From the NCBI GenBank assembly GCA_963457665.1, contig OY735212.1:59084728-59148727 (forward strand): 64,000 nt of DNA, written 5' to 3'. Positions 47,482 through 59,834 of the stretch are shown here, piece after piece. How positions within the stretch are numbered: position 1 is the stretch's first letter; each line of letters opens with the position of its first letter. Position numbers and translations under genes: made by a program. Below the pieces are notes generated by a model, which saw nothing but the letters and a program-made list of their open reading frames with translations, was not told the DNA's origin and did not search any database. The stretch comes from Thysanoteuthis rhombus. Lineage: Eukaryota; Mollusca; Cephalopoda; Oegopsida; Thysanoteuthidae.

Positions 47482-47757
47482 GTGACTAACACATCTGTCT
47501 TATTTCCAAGTGGTCTGAAAGTAAACATCTTCTGTTGGAATGTATCGAATGTTGAAATGAAATGTGAACCTCTTTTATGTCAGAATCAATTTATACTCAG
47601 ATGCTCGGGAGTTATCTTAATCTCAGCGCATTTAAAAATCGATAAAAATGCAAATGAATTTATGCAAGTGGAGTGGTCAGAAGTAAAGCAGCTCGCACAC
47701 GTTAAAAAGTTACATCAACGTAGTGTAAACCGTTTCATTGCATATCCAGATAAATAG
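47482..47757 (+). CDS. Uncharacterised 91-codon open stretch, doubtful
   Basis: An open plus-strand frame in non-repeat sequence, starting at a GTG with no nearby ATG, so it would have to be an exon. It reads with mixed, globular-like composition: LKVNIFCWNVSNVEMKCEPL, then LLCQNQFILRCSGVIL, then EFMQVEWSEVKQLAHVKK, ending RFIAYPDK and TAG. I see no known motif and no strong splice sites. It is slightly more protein-like than neighbouring frames, and chance is the more likely explanation. Confidence 0.15.
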   Translation: MTNTSVLFPSGLKVNIFCWNVSNVEMKCEPLLCQNQFILRCSGVILISAHLKIDKNANEFMQVEWSEVKQLAHVKKLHQRSVNRFIAYPDK

Positions 47758-47799
47758 GGGCCAGAGTTACAAGTAGGCAAGTCAGCTGGTAACATATTC

Positions 47800-48180
47800 C
47801 AGTGGTATATCTGTACCTAGCCTGAATGAATCACCATAGACTGCACATGTGCCTGAACTAATCATTTTAGAAAATTATCAGAATATATCTGAAAAAAAAT
47901 TTTTTAATCAAAATTATCCAGAAAAAAAAAATACCAGCACAAGTTTTGGGCATTGTTGATCCAAAATTACCCCAAAAAAACTTTCTTGAAAATACATTAT
48001 AAGACGTTTCTAGATGGTGTTTTGTGGTGTATTTATGCAAATTTTCAAGGCTGCAAGCTCAAAAATGTGATTAAGAGACTCACACATGCTCACACATTCA
48101 GCAAAGCTAAGAGAGAAGAATCTGAACACCGCTTGACTGGTTGGTTGAGCAGGCCATTTGTAGGGCTATAGTTATCTGAT
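47800..48180 (-). repeat. Family B copy, minus, full length
   Basis: From tatctgtacctagcctgaat and gaatcaccatagactgcaca through ataccagcacaagttttggg, gatggtgttttgtggtgtat, gcaaattttcaaggctgcaa and gactggttggttgagcaggc to catttgtagggctatagtta. Confidence 0.8.
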
Positions 48181-49296
48181 ATAAAAGATAATGGTACTCC
48201 TGATAACGTGAGTAAAAGAAATCATATATGAGTGCCTGGTATTTGAATTGATTCAATGAGATTTCTGTCATGATGAAGTTGTTATTACGCAGATCTTTCA
48301 GGCTATTAAGAGTGAGCCCAGTCTTTGCTGAGTGTGCTAGAAATACCACCTTTGACCAAAGCTAGCTTCAGCCAACAAATATTTCTAATGACAATAATCT
48401 AAACTGAATTTTATGCATGATTATACCAACAAGACCTGAACCATAAAGACATGTGAGAATAAAAGTATGTTTCCAAGAATATTCACCCACAGAAGGAGAA
48501 GTAAAATTAGATTGCTTGCTAGATCACCAAAAGGTAAAGGGTTGACCATAATCAAAGTCAACCCAAATGCTTCTCTTCCTTCTGCTCCTGTGCATTCAGA
48601 TAGGGATGGGTACAACTCCTATCCCTAATTTATATCTTCGCCCTAATCACACAGCTTAGAGTTTACTCAGTTAGCTGCTGAGTTCACAGGGGGATTAGTT
48701 CAAATGAAGAGTTTTCCTCTGGATATGCTACGACTGCTGTACAGCCAACAAGCTAAAGTCATAAAAACTTTGGTGATCGGAGTTAAAATGTCATTAAATA
48801 TTTTTTGAGTATTTTTTAAAAACTGCAGTTCCAATCTGCACTCTAAAAGGTTACGTGTGTTGTTAGTTGAATGTTCGATCACTTGTATGGCGAGCAAAGG
48901 AAGTGTAAGAAGGAAAAGTGCCAAAAATATAAAGTGGCTGGGTTGCAGTTTCAAGAAGACTTCATTAGTATGAATTTTGACCTTTCCCCCAAGTGTCTAT
49001 CAATATTTTATAAATCAAAAATCAAAAAATCAAAAAATCAATGACATTTCATCAAATCAAGACTGGTAAAAGGCCACATTCAGTGAAAATCATGTGAGCA
49101 GGAAAGTTTCATTTCAAACTTGCAAAAAAATTTCCTAAACGAACATTTGTGCTTGAAGTTTTAGAGCTTGAAAATATTTTGATATCTGGAGGTAATGCCA
49201 AGGAAGTATTCACATTACAAAGACTGTCTACTACAATCTTTATCATCACAATGTCTGTGTACAATAATCCTTGTAAGGATATATACAAGGATAAAT
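48181..49296. other. Unassigned AT-rich DNA
   Basis: A small (AAAAATC)n run at 49010-49042. No supported gene. Confidence 0.5.
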
Positions 49297-49448
<152 letters not shown>

Positions 49449-50054
49449 TATAGAATCTTATACTTTGCATATGATGATTTCACAGAATTCATTTTACACA
49501 GATTTTACTTATATAGTATATTGAGTATGCACTAAAATATAGACAGCCTTTCTAAAATATCAAAGAGGAAATGTATCTGACCAAATTTCATTGTTTCAAT
49601 GTAGGACTAGAAAGCATTTGTATTGTAGTTCAAGATCCTTACTTTATATAAATTGATAATTTGATAATAGAATACTTATTAGTGGAAGTGTACCATTGGA
49701 AAATAGCGCCCATAGCAAACACTGAAATTGTGCTCCAATCCAAACATTTCTGTTATAACATTTTTAGCTAAAAAAAAAAGTTAGCCAGGAATGGAAAGAT
49801 CTAGTTTGAGAATTCTCTCCCCTTCTCCTTCACAATGAGTCATCGTGAAAAGATAAGAGGGGGAAAATTTCCCATTACACTGAAAGAAGGAGAGTTCCTA
49901 CCAATATTGACTTGTCCGTAAAATAGGTAACATTAACAACTGGGGAAAAAAACCCAAACTAAAGCCAGGTCAATTAACAAATGCAAAGAACAAGAAAAAT
50001 TGCAATCTTACCTTTTTAAACATTTTATTAAACAAGAACAATTCTATATTGGAT
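49449..50054. other. Unassigned DNA before the 24-bp array
   Basis: No recognised element up to ggatttggtaatg, where the array begins. Confidence 0.5.
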
Positions 50055-53000
50055 TTGGTAATGAAGAAGGTGAAGGAGTTGGTAATGAAGAAGGTGAGGG
50101 AGTTGGTAATGAAGAAGGTGAAGGAGTTGGTAATGAGGAAGGTGAAGGAGTTGGTAATGAAGAAGGTGAAGGAGTTGGTAATGAAGAGGGTGAAGGAGTT
50201 GGTAATGAAGAAGGTGAAGGAGTTGGTAATGAAGAAGGTGAAGGAGTTGGTAATGAAGAAGGTGAGGGAGTTGGTAATGAAGAAGGTGAAGGAGTTGGTA
50301 ATGAAGAAGGTGAAAGAGTTGGTAATGAGGAAGGTGAAGGAGTTGGTAATGAAGAAGGTGAAGGAGTTGGTAATGAAGAAGGTGAAGGAGTTGGTAATGA
50401 AGAAGGTGAAGGAGTTGGTAATGAAGAAGGTGAAGGAGTTGGTAATGAAGAAGGTGAAGGAGTTGGTAATGAAGAAGGTGAAGGAGTTGGTAATGAAGAA
50501 GGTGAAGGAGTTGGTAATGAAGAAGGTGAAGGAGTTGGTAATGAAGAAGGTGAAAGAGTTGGTAATGAGGAAGGTGAAGGAGTTGGTAATGAAGAAGGTG
50601 AAGGAGTTGGTAATGAAGAAGGTGAAGGAGTTGGTAATGAAGAAGGTGAAGGAGTTGGTAATGAAGAAGGTGAAGGAGTTGGTAATGAAGAAGGTGAAGG
50701 AGTTGGTAATGAAGAAGGTGAAGGAGTTGGTAATGAAGAAGGTGAAGGAGTTGGTAATGAAGAAGGTGAAGGAGTTGGTAATGAAGAAGGTGAAGGAGTT
50801 GGTAATGAAGAAGGTGAAGGAGTTGGTAATGAAGAAGGTGAGGGAGTTGGTAATGAAGAAGGTGAAGGAGTTGGTAATGAAGAAGGTGAAGGAGTTGGTA
50901 ATGAGGAAGGTGAAGGAGTTGGTAATGAAGAAGGTGAAGGAGTTGGTAATGAAGAGGGTGAAGGAGTTGGTAATGAGGAAGGTGAAAGGAGTTGGTAATG
51001 AAGAAGGTGAGGGAGTTGGTAATGAAGAAGGTGAAGGAGTTGGTAATGAAGAGGGTGAAGGAGTTGGTAATGAGGAAGGTGAAGGAGTTGTAATGAAGAA
51101 GGTGAAGGAGTTGGTAATGAAGAAGGTGAAGGAGTTGGTAATGAAGAAGGTGAAGGAGTTGGTAATGAGGAAGGTGAAGGAGTTGGTAATGAAGAAGGTG
51201 AAGGAGTTGGTAATGAAGAGGGTGAAGGAGTTGGTAATGAAGAAGGTGAAGGAGTTGGTAATGAAGAAGGTGAAGGAGTTGGTAATGAAGAAGGTGAAGG
51301 AGTTGGTAATGAAGAAGGTGAAGGAGTTGGTAATGAAGAAGGTGAAGGAGTTGGTAATGAAGAAGGTGAAGGAGTTGGTAATGAAGAAGGTGAAGGAGTT
51401 GGTAATGAAGAAGGTGAAGGAGTTGGTAATGAGGAAGGTGAAGGAGTTGGTAATGAAGAAGGTGAAGGAGTTGGTAATGAGGAAGGTGAAGGAGTTGGTA
51501 ATGAAGAAGGTGAAGGAGTTGGTAATGAAGAAGGTGAAGGAGTTGGTAATGAAGAAGGTGAAGGAGTTGGTAATGAAGAAGGTGAAGGAGTTGGTAATGA
51601 AGAAGGTGAAGGAGTTGGTAATGAAGAAGGTGAAGGAGTTGGTAATGAAGAAGGTGAAGGAGTTGGTAATGAGGAAGGTGAAGGAGTTGGTAATGAAGAA
51701 GGTGAAGGAGTTGGTAATGAAGAAGGTGAAGGAGTTGGTAATGAAGAAGGTGAAGGAGTTGGTAATGAAGAAGGTGAAGGAGTTGGTAATGAAGAAGGTG
51801 AAGGAGTTGGTAATGAAGAAGGTGAAGGAGTTGGTAATGAAGAAGGTGAGGGAGTTGGTAATGAAGAAGGTGAAGGAGTTGGTAATGAAGAAGGTGAAGG
51901 AGTTGGTAATGAGGAAGGTGAAGGAGTTGGTAATGAAGAAGGTGAAGGAGTTGGTAATGAAGAAGGTGAAGGAGTTGGTAATGAAGAAGGTGAAGAGTTG
52001 GTAATGAAGAAGGTGAGGAAGTTGGTAATGAAGAAGGTGAAGGAGTTGGTAATGAAGAAGGTGAAGGAGTTGGTAATGAGGAAGGTGAAGGAGTTGGTAA
52101 TGAAGAAGGTGAAGGAGTTGGTAATGAAGAGGGTGAAGGAGTTGGTAATGAAGAAGGTGAAGGAGTTGGTAATGAGGAAGGTGAGGGAGTTGGTAATGAA
52201 GAAGGTGAAGGAGTTGGTAATGAAGAGGGTGAAGGAGTTGGTAATGAGGAAGGTGAAGGAGTTGGTAATGAAGAAGGTGAAGGCGTTGGTAATGAAGAAG
52301 GTGAGGAGTTGGTAATGAAGAAGGTGAAGGAGTTGGTAATGAGAAGGTGAAGGAGTTGGTAATGAGGAAGGTGAAGGAGTTGGTAATGAAGAAGGTGAAG
52401 GAGTTGGTAATGAAGAGGGTGAAGGAGTTGGTAATGAGGAAGGTGAAGGAGTTGGTAATGAAGAAGGTGAGGGAGTTGGTAATGAAGAAGGTGAAGGAGT
52501 TGGTAATGAAGAGGGTGAAGGAGTTGGTAATGAGGAAGGTGAAGGAGTTGGTAATGAAGAAGGTGAAGGAGTTGGTAATGAGAAGGTGAAGGAGTTGGTA
52601 ATGAAGAAGGTGAAGGAGTTGGTAATGAGGAAGGTGAAGGAGTTGGTAATGAAGAAGGTGAAGGAGTTGGTAATGAAGAGGGTGAAGGAGTTGGTAATGA
52701 AGAAGGTGAAGGAGTTGGTAATGAAGAAGGTGAAGGAGTTGGTAATGAAGAAGGTGAAGGAGTTGGTAATGAAGAAGGTGAAGGAGTTGGTAATGAAGAA
52801 GGTGAAGGAGTTGGTAATGAAGAAGGTGAAGGAGTTGGTAATGAAGAAGGTGAAGGAGTTGGTAATGAGGAAGGTGAAGGAGTTGGTAATGAAGAAGGTG
52901 AAGGAGTTGGTAATGAAGAAGGTGAAGGAGTTGGTAATGAAGAAGGTGAAGGAGTTGGTAATGAAGAAGGTGAAGGAGTTGGTAATGAAGAAGGTGAAGG

Positions 53001-54395
53001 AGTTGGTAATGAAGAAGGTGAAGGAGTTGGTAATGAAGAAGGTGAAGGAGTTGGTAATGAAGAAGGTGAAGGAGTTGGTAATGAAGAAGGTGAAGGAGTT
53101 GGTAATGAAGAAGGTGAAGGAGTTGGTAATGAGGAAGGTGAAGGAGTTGGTAATGAGAAGGTGAAGGAGTGGTAATGAAGAAGGTGAAGGAGTTGGTAAT
53201 GAAGAAGGTGAAGGAGTTGGTAATGAAGAAGGTGAAGGAGTTGGTAATGAAGAAGGTGAAGGAGTTGGTAATGAAGAAGGTGAAGGAGTTGGTAATGAAG
53301 AAGGTGAGGGAGTTGGTAATGAAGAAGGTGAAGGAGTTGGTAATGAAGAAGGTGAAGGAGTTGGTAATGAGGAAGGTGAAGGAGTTGGTAATGAGAAGGT
53401 GAAGGAGTTGGTAATGAAGAAGGTGAAGGAGTTGGTAATGAAGAAGGTGAAGGAGTTGGTAATGAAGAAGGTGAGGAAGTTGGTAATGAAGAAGGTGAAG
53501 GAGTTGGTAATGAAGAAGGTGAAGGAGTTGGTAATGAGGAAGGTGAAGGAGTTGGCTAATGAAGAAGGTGAGGAGTCTGGTAATGAAGAGGGTGAAGGAG
53601 TTGGTAATGAAGAAGGTGAAGGAGTTGGTAATGAGGAAGGTGAGGGAGTTGGTAATGAAGAAGGTGAAGGAGTTGGTAATGAAGAGGGTGAAGGAGTTGG
53701 TAATGAGAAGGTGAAGGAGTTGGTAATGAAGAAGGTGAAGGAGTTGGTAATGAAGAAGGTGAAGGAGTTGGTAATGAGGAAGGTGAAGGAGTTGGTAATG
53801 AAGAAGGTGAAGGAGTTGGTAATGAAGAAGGTGAAGGAGTCTGGTAATGAAGAAGGTGAAGGAGTTGGTAATGAAGAAGGTGAAGGAGTTGGTAATGAAG
53901 AAGGTGAAGGAGTTGGTAATGAAGAAGGTGAAGGAGTTGGTAATGAAGAAGGTGAAGGAGTTGGTAATGAGGAAGGTGAAGGAGTTGGTAATGAAGAAGG
54001 TGAAGGAGTTGGTAATGAAGAAGGTGAAGGAGTTGGTAATGAAGAAGGTGAAGGAGTTGGTAATGAGGAAGGTGAAGGAGTTGGTAATGAAGAAGGTGAA
54101 GGAGTTGGTAATGAAGAAGGTGAAGGAGTTGGTAATGAAGAAGGTGAAGGAGTTGGTAATGAGGAAGGTGAAGGAGTTGGTAATGAAGAAGGTGAAGGAG
54201 TTGGTAATGAAGAAGGTGAAAGAGTTGGTAATGAGGAAGGTGAAGGAGTTGGTAATGAAGAAGGTGAAGGAGTTGGTAATGAAGAAGGTGAAGGAGTTGG
54301 TAATGAAGAAGGTGAAGGAGTTGGTAATGAAGAAGGTGAAGGAGTTGGTAATGAAGAGGGTGAAAGAGTTGGTAATGAAGAAGGTGAAGGAGTTG
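50055..54395 (+). repeat. 24-bp C-poor minisatellite, about 180 copies
   Basis: The unit is ggtaatgaagaa followed by ggtgaaggagtt; 4.34 kb divided by 24 gives about 181 copies. The consensus has no C on the plus strand (10 G, 9 A, 5 T). Frame +1 encodes GNEEGEGV, +2 VMKKVKEL, and +3 has TAA/TGA/TGA. The minus frames encode [16 protein letters not shown] and LLHLLHYQ, all stop-free. Very long open frames (up to about 1,480 codons on the minus strand, 650 on the plus) therefore arise automatically, and they switch between repeat peptides at each indel. That argues against selection on any frame. Common variants are gaggaagg, gaagaggg, ggtgaggg and gaaagagtt. Recurrent 1-bp deletions (gagaagg at 52341, 52580, 53155, 53393 and 53705) mark duplicated higher-order blocks. 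Confidence 0.97.
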
Positions 54396-55180
54396 ATTTG
54401 CAATAAAAAAAAAATGTTCTATCACTGCAGACAACAGCCTGCTAATAGAGCTCCTTCTTTTCCAGCATTTTGGTCTCTTCAATTCTGGTAGGAGAATCTA
54501 AAGGAGTGAAAAACATCAGTCACAAGAATATTTCTTTCAAAAATTGACAGGGAAGCAAGGCTTGTTTGCTTGCTCACTGAGCCAGAGACCTCAAGAATAT
54601 AAGATCATGTATAAATCTTGCAAACATGTTGAATTAATAAATTGCAATAATTTTCAGTGCAACAATGGGTTGGCTCGGTGCTTTGAAGTAAGTAAACTTG
54701 TTTTTACCTAAACATGGTAAATGAAAATTCTGAAAACTAACCGATTTTAATCATTCTATAAGTTTTAGCTATAAATAACAAACCACATTTGGCTCCCTGT
54801 TTTTCAGCCTATCATTCTCTTCATTCTTTATTCTTTATCTCTTTTGTTTTACCCACTCTTTCTATTGTCGCTCCTTCCCTGTCATCAATGACACTATGCA
54901 ACACAACGATACATTTTGCAACATAAGTATCAAATGTTTGGGTTTCTGTTTACATATATTGTCTGGCTACACAATCACTTTCATCAAATTTGCCATGGCC
55001 TGAAAAAGAGAGACAGGGAGGAAGTACACGGACAAAGTGGGAAAAGTCGTGAGCCCGATGAGTTGAAATACAAAATTGTCACATAAAAAATTGGAAACAT
55101 CAGTGGTAGTATTGGAAAAAAATAGTTAAAAAAGAGATGGTATTCTTTTTTCACTGTCCAAGAATTTCTTGGCTGACTTC
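54396..55180. other. Unassigned DNA
   Basis: No supported gene. The array ends at gagttgatttgcaataaaaa, and nothing beyond it looks like a transcribed 3' end apart from that chance AATAAA. Confidence 0.5.
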
Positions 55181-55270
55181 AATAGAAACTTCCCAGGGGT
55201 GCCCCCTTAAAGTGGCGCCCAAGGCACGTGCCCTGCCAGCCCCACCCTACTCAAGCCACTGCCTATTAGT
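55181..55270 (-). repeat. GC-rich dispersed-repeat fragment
   Basis: ttaaagtggcgcccaaggca, cgtgccctgccagccccacc and ctactcaagccactgcc are much GC-richer than the surroundings. The reverse strand (ggcagtggcttgagtagggt, ggggctggcag) is similar in word order to the left end of the insertion at 3123-3563, so both may be one family. Confidence 0.4.
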
Positions 55271-56144
55271 CTTCTCTTATCAACTTGAAGAAGCAATTCT
55301 GATTTAAAACCTTCATTCAGTTATTCTCCTCAATAGAAAAAGAGTAATTGTCGCTTGCCTTAAAGTGTCTAGCAAATACGGGAGGAAACTGAAGAACAGA
55401 ATCAACACGTAACAGCTTTTTAAGTAGGTTCAATTTCATTGTTTCATAATCCGCTCATTTATTCCCCAAGAGAAACAAATTGGCTTCAAGATTGTATAAA
55501 AAGATAGAAAGCTGTTTATTGTAGTTTTTCTTCTCCAAATATAAATGCAAACTCTTACCGATAACAACCTTAATCAGGTGGCAGTCTCCCTTTTGTATTC
55601 TTATAAATGGAGAGATCAGTAGTCCATTGCATAATTCTAACTGACAAGTGACCCATTGTCAGGTGTAAGTGTTTGACATTTTTACAAATAAGTCTCATGG
55701 TTGAGCTATAATAAGCCTCTTCTCTTCATAATCTTTTAAGTCTTTTTGCCTCACTTATTTATTTTTACTGACTCCTGCTTTCACTTCTCCAGTGGATTTC
55801 CTTACAGGAAGTGATTTAGCTTTGGTCAAACAGATGGCAACAATCAAGTGACCCTTGTATCGTTAATCTATTTATTTATATTTATCAATTATACTTATCC
55901 ATTATATTTCAATTACCTTCCTCAGAAACATTAATCTTATTATCATTTCATGCTGTTGCATTGTGTCAAACGGGTAAATTCTGTTTATTCAAGCATTTAC
56001 AAAGATCTGTTAACATCCAATTTATATTCTGTAACAATAATTATGGTCTTAAGAAACATGATAAATACCCGGAGTGGCTCTGCGGAGATTCTTGAATTAA
56101 TTTGTCCATCTATGAAATGTTTTGATTTTGAGTGATCTCAAAGC
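55271..56144. other. Unassigned AT-rich DNA
   Basis: No supported gene. The open frame at 55950-56135 has no motif. Confidence 0.5.
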
Positions 56145-56495
56145 AAAATCAATCACCAAATGGCCCACCTGACCAACCAGCCAAGTTAGCTACATATCCC
56201 TTTCCTTTAGCTCATTTGTGTCTATGTGTATGTGTCCCTGGGTGCTCCTGTTCAAATTATGAGGGCTACTACCTTTAACATTTGTATTAGTACACCACTA
56301 GGCACCATGTATGAAAAGTTTTTTTTATTTTTTCAAAAATATGTTATTTTTGAGTTTTTATTATCATATTGGGGCCAACAATGCCCAAATCTTGAGCTGG
56401 TACTGTTTTAGATAATTTCAGATCATGTTTTTAGATAATTAGTACTGATACACGCACAGGCTATGCTGATTCATTTATGCGAGGTATGGACATCT
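56145..56495 (+). repeat. Family B copy
   Basis: Left aaatcaatcaccaaatggcc, then cacctgaccaaccagccaag, gtgtccctgggtgctcctgt, gtacaccactaggcaccatg, gggccaacaatgcccaaatc and gatacacgcacaggctatgc, ending tgattcatttatgcgaggta. Confidence 0.8.
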
Positions 56496-57003
56496 TTTTT
56501 TTCTCTTGATTTGGCACAACTTTAGAATTTAAAAAAATTAGACCTATCCTTTATTAGTTTTATAAAAAATGATGACAGGTTTTCCCCTGATATCCAAAAG
56601 TAGAGGTTCTCACAAGAATCTCCCTTAAGCCAAAAGAACCAAAGAAGCCATTGCCATTAATTTATATAGGAAAATCTTTTTAGCATTACCACACCAAAAA
56701 AATTACGATGATGGTACGTTAGGCTGAATTATTGGAGGTCGGAGCGGTGTCAGGTACAGGTGACTGAGAGGAAGTGGGTGTGGTGCCTGTGTAACAACTT
56801 GCTGCAAAACAAATATTGTTTTTGGTTTTCTTTTTTTTAACAGACTTTCAAAAAATGGAAGATGCCTGCAATTTATTAAGTAGGAAAATTTATTTTTTGC
56901 TGCTTTTTTTTCCATGCTGTTGATATTGATACAACTTTTGTAAGATAGACTTTTGTAAGATAGACTTTATGAGAATAAAAATGATCAGGGAAAAAATGTT
57001 TTA
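56496..57003. other. Unassigned DNA
   Basis: No supported gene. The 70-codon minus-strand frame at 56703-56915 has no motif. Confidence 0.5.
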
Positions 57004-57786
57004 TTAGGTTGATGCAAAAATAATTGCGGTTTTTCTTATTTAAATCTCTGACGTTTATTTTGTGATAAACTGTTATTCATCTATGTTTATGCAATATACT
57101 ATTTTGAAGCGTAAGGTTTATTCTGTTTATCTAAGTTGAACGTTTTCTTTTCACAATTTATTTTGGTTTATTTCCGGCTGTCAATTCAAAGATAAAAAAA
57201 TTCAGAGCTATTTCATTGTAGGGGTTCAAAATGGGATGTCTAGCAGCAAAAACTACTCACAACATCAACCAAGTATTTAGCCAGGAGACCCTCAACAAAT
57301 GTACAGCCCAACGTTGGTTCCAAAAATTTTGGAACACAGACTAGAGGGTTGAAGATGTGGATAACCATCTGTGATTAACCACACCCAATTGAGGGCCATA
57401 ATTGAGGCAGACCCACTCAAAACAACAGAGGAACTAAACATGGACCATTCAACAGTTGTTCAACATTTGTATCAAATCAGGAAAGCAAAAAAGCTCAACA
57501 TATCACACGAATGACCCTGAATGAAAAACAAAAAAAGCTTGCATGTCCTGCAGAAATTGGATGAACTAAGCATTCCAACTACTTCCAACAGGAAATGTTT
57601 TCAACAACCAATCAGCATCTTGGGAGAATTCATTGGTTTCCATGCTTCCAGAATGAATGGACTTGTTTCTTGTAGGTAAAAATGTGTAAACTGAAGATTC
57701 TTTTCTGATTAATAATCTTTATTCAGAGATATACTGCTTTAAAGTTGATGGTGAAAAACTGCAATTATTTTTGCAATGGTCAAATA
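57004..57786 (+). mobile_element. Tc1/mariner-family transposon remnant (mariner)
   Basis: The left terminus ttaggttgatgcaaaaataa and ttgcggttttt follows a TA and closely matches the inverted termini of Hsmar1/MADE1-type mariners. The right terminus is the partial inverse, aaaaactgcaattatttttg, at about 57755. Between them the broken frame keeps transposase DNA-binding-domain features: TAQRWFQKF (about 57303), QLRAIIEADPLKTTEELN with missing residues (about 57385-57440), and DHSTVVQHLYQIRKAKKL (about 57441-57495, matching the second HTH). The catalytic DD34D core is not readable. At about 780 bp it is roughly 500 bp shorter than an intact mariner, so it is internally deleted as well as full of stops. 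Confidence 0.85.
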
Positions 57787-58490
57787 GATGATAAATTTGG
57801 ATGATTTGTGCAACTCTAAAATTGAAGAGTTATTCAAACTATCAGTCTTCATGTATGACTTCAACTATGCAATCATTTGAAAGAGTTTAACTCAAGTTTT
57901 TGACTATCATTATTGTGGTGGCAAATAAAATTGAGAAGGAAAAGGAAAAAGATGACATGTTGGTTGTGATCATTTAAGATATACATTTTGCTTTGAGAAA
58001 AAGAAATATTTACTGAAAGGCAAATTGTGTTCCATTTTCTTTTTTCAATTTTCTTTTCAGATAACTGTAGTAAGACATGCCAGATGACAATCTTTCATTG
58101 CATAAGTTTGAAAAATATCATGTCACTTCATGCAGGGAATATGGAATATAATAACATTTCTTGATTCTATGAAGACAAAGAAAAAGGATAACTTTTCAAA
58201 AAAATAATTGGATATTTGGCAGTTTTTTTTTCATCACAGTGATGTAATTCCCTCTTAATATTCAACTAAAGATTACTGTCAACATGCCAAAAACTGTTTT
58301 TTCTTTCTCTTTCAGGGGCATAACAGAAATTTACATCTGAGTGGATATTAGATGAAATAATATCCCATCAGAGACCTGAAAAATTGTACAGCTTAGGCAA
58401 CTAAATCACTTTTTGCCATTTTTTTTGGTACTTTGCCATTATCACTACAACCATGGCTACCATTACGTTACTTTATTTATTTCATTTTGT
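57787..58490. other. Unassigned AT-rich DNA
   Basis: No gene recognised. Confidence 0.5.
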
Positions 58491-58685
58491 TATTCACACA
58501 AATAATCTCTCTCTTCCTCACACACACTCCCTCTCTCCCACACACACTCTCTACCTTTCTCTATCTCTTTTTTTCCCTGGATTCTATCTTCTTTCTTTTT
58601 CTCTTCTAATTACTATTTATCATTCTCTTTTTCTGTCTCCCATATGATTCTTTTGTACGTATATTTTTTTCATTTCTTTTTCACA

Positions 58686-58782
<97 letters not shown>

Positions 58783-59044
58783 ATATCTCTCTTTCATCTA
58801 TCTTTTATCTGTCTCTCTCACATTCACTCTCTCTCTGTATCTCTCTCAAACACTTTCTCTCCCTCTCCCTCTATCTATCTCTCTCTTACACACACTCTCT
58901 ATCTATCTATCTCTTTCCCTTGATTCTATCTTCTTTCTCTTTCCCTTCCAATAAGAATCTCAGTAATTCTTTTTTTCTGTCTCAAGGATGATTCTTTTAT
59001 ACACATTTTCTTTCATTCCAACCCTCTTTCATACCTCTCTTTTT

Positions 59045-59091
<47 letters not shown>

Positions 59092-59291
59092 TTTTTTTAT
59101 AATTATCTACCCATTCACCTCTGTTTCTTTCATCTCTTTCATCCCCCCCACTTTTATATACCTTTCTCTTTTGTCTCTCTTTTATCTCTATCTTTATTTC
59201 ATCTCTCCCCTTATGTATCTCTCTTACATCTCTCTCTCTTTATCTCTCTTTCTTTTACAAATATAACTTTTTCATCTCTCTCTTTTATATG

Positions 59292-59337
<46 letters not shown>

Positions 59338-59462
59338 AATATATCTTTCATATCTTTTATATCTCTCTCTCTCTTTCATCTCTCTCCTTCGGCTCACTCT
59401 CTCTTTCATCTCTCCCTTTTTATTTCATCTCTGTTTTTCATCTCCTTCCTTCATGTTTCTCT

Positions 59463-59545
<83 letters not shown>

Positions 59546-59830
59546 TTCTTTTCCATCTCTCTTTTATATATATGTACATCTTTCATCTCTTATTTATCTC
59601 TTTTATATCTTTCATTTATCTCTCCTGCTTTACCTGTTTAATCTTTCTCTCTCTTTCATCTCTTTCTCTTTCATATCTTTCATATGTTGTAACTCTATCT
59701 TCCTCTCTTTCATATCTTTACCTCTCTCTTATATCTTTCATCTCTCTCTCTTTCCCATCTGATCTCTCTCTATTTCATACCTCACTCTCATTCATCTCAC
59801 ACTCTCTCTCCCTCTCTCTTTCTGTACAAG
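58491..59830 (+). repeat. Pyrimidine-rich microsatellite field (CT)n with (TA)n islands
   Basis: About 1.3 kb in which the plus strand is mostly C and T. It has a long (CT)n at 58688-58782, another at 59048-59089, CACA/CTCT mixtures, and two (TA)n islands at 59296-59334 and 59468-59543. Open frames rich in Ser/Leu or Tyr/Ile are by-products. Confidence 0.95.
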
Positions 59831-59834
59831 ATGC

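Noticed and set aside
49970-54403. 1,477-codon minus-strand ORF and plus-strand ORFs of 332, 651 and others
   Set aside because: They are produced by the 24-bp unit, which is stop-free in five frames. The encoded peptide switches register at each indel, and there is no promoter, splice or non-repeat domain context.
54396-54420. Poly(A) signal ending a transcript through the 24-bp array
   Set aside because: AATAAA in A-rich DNA is expected by chance and no coding frame leads to it convincingly.
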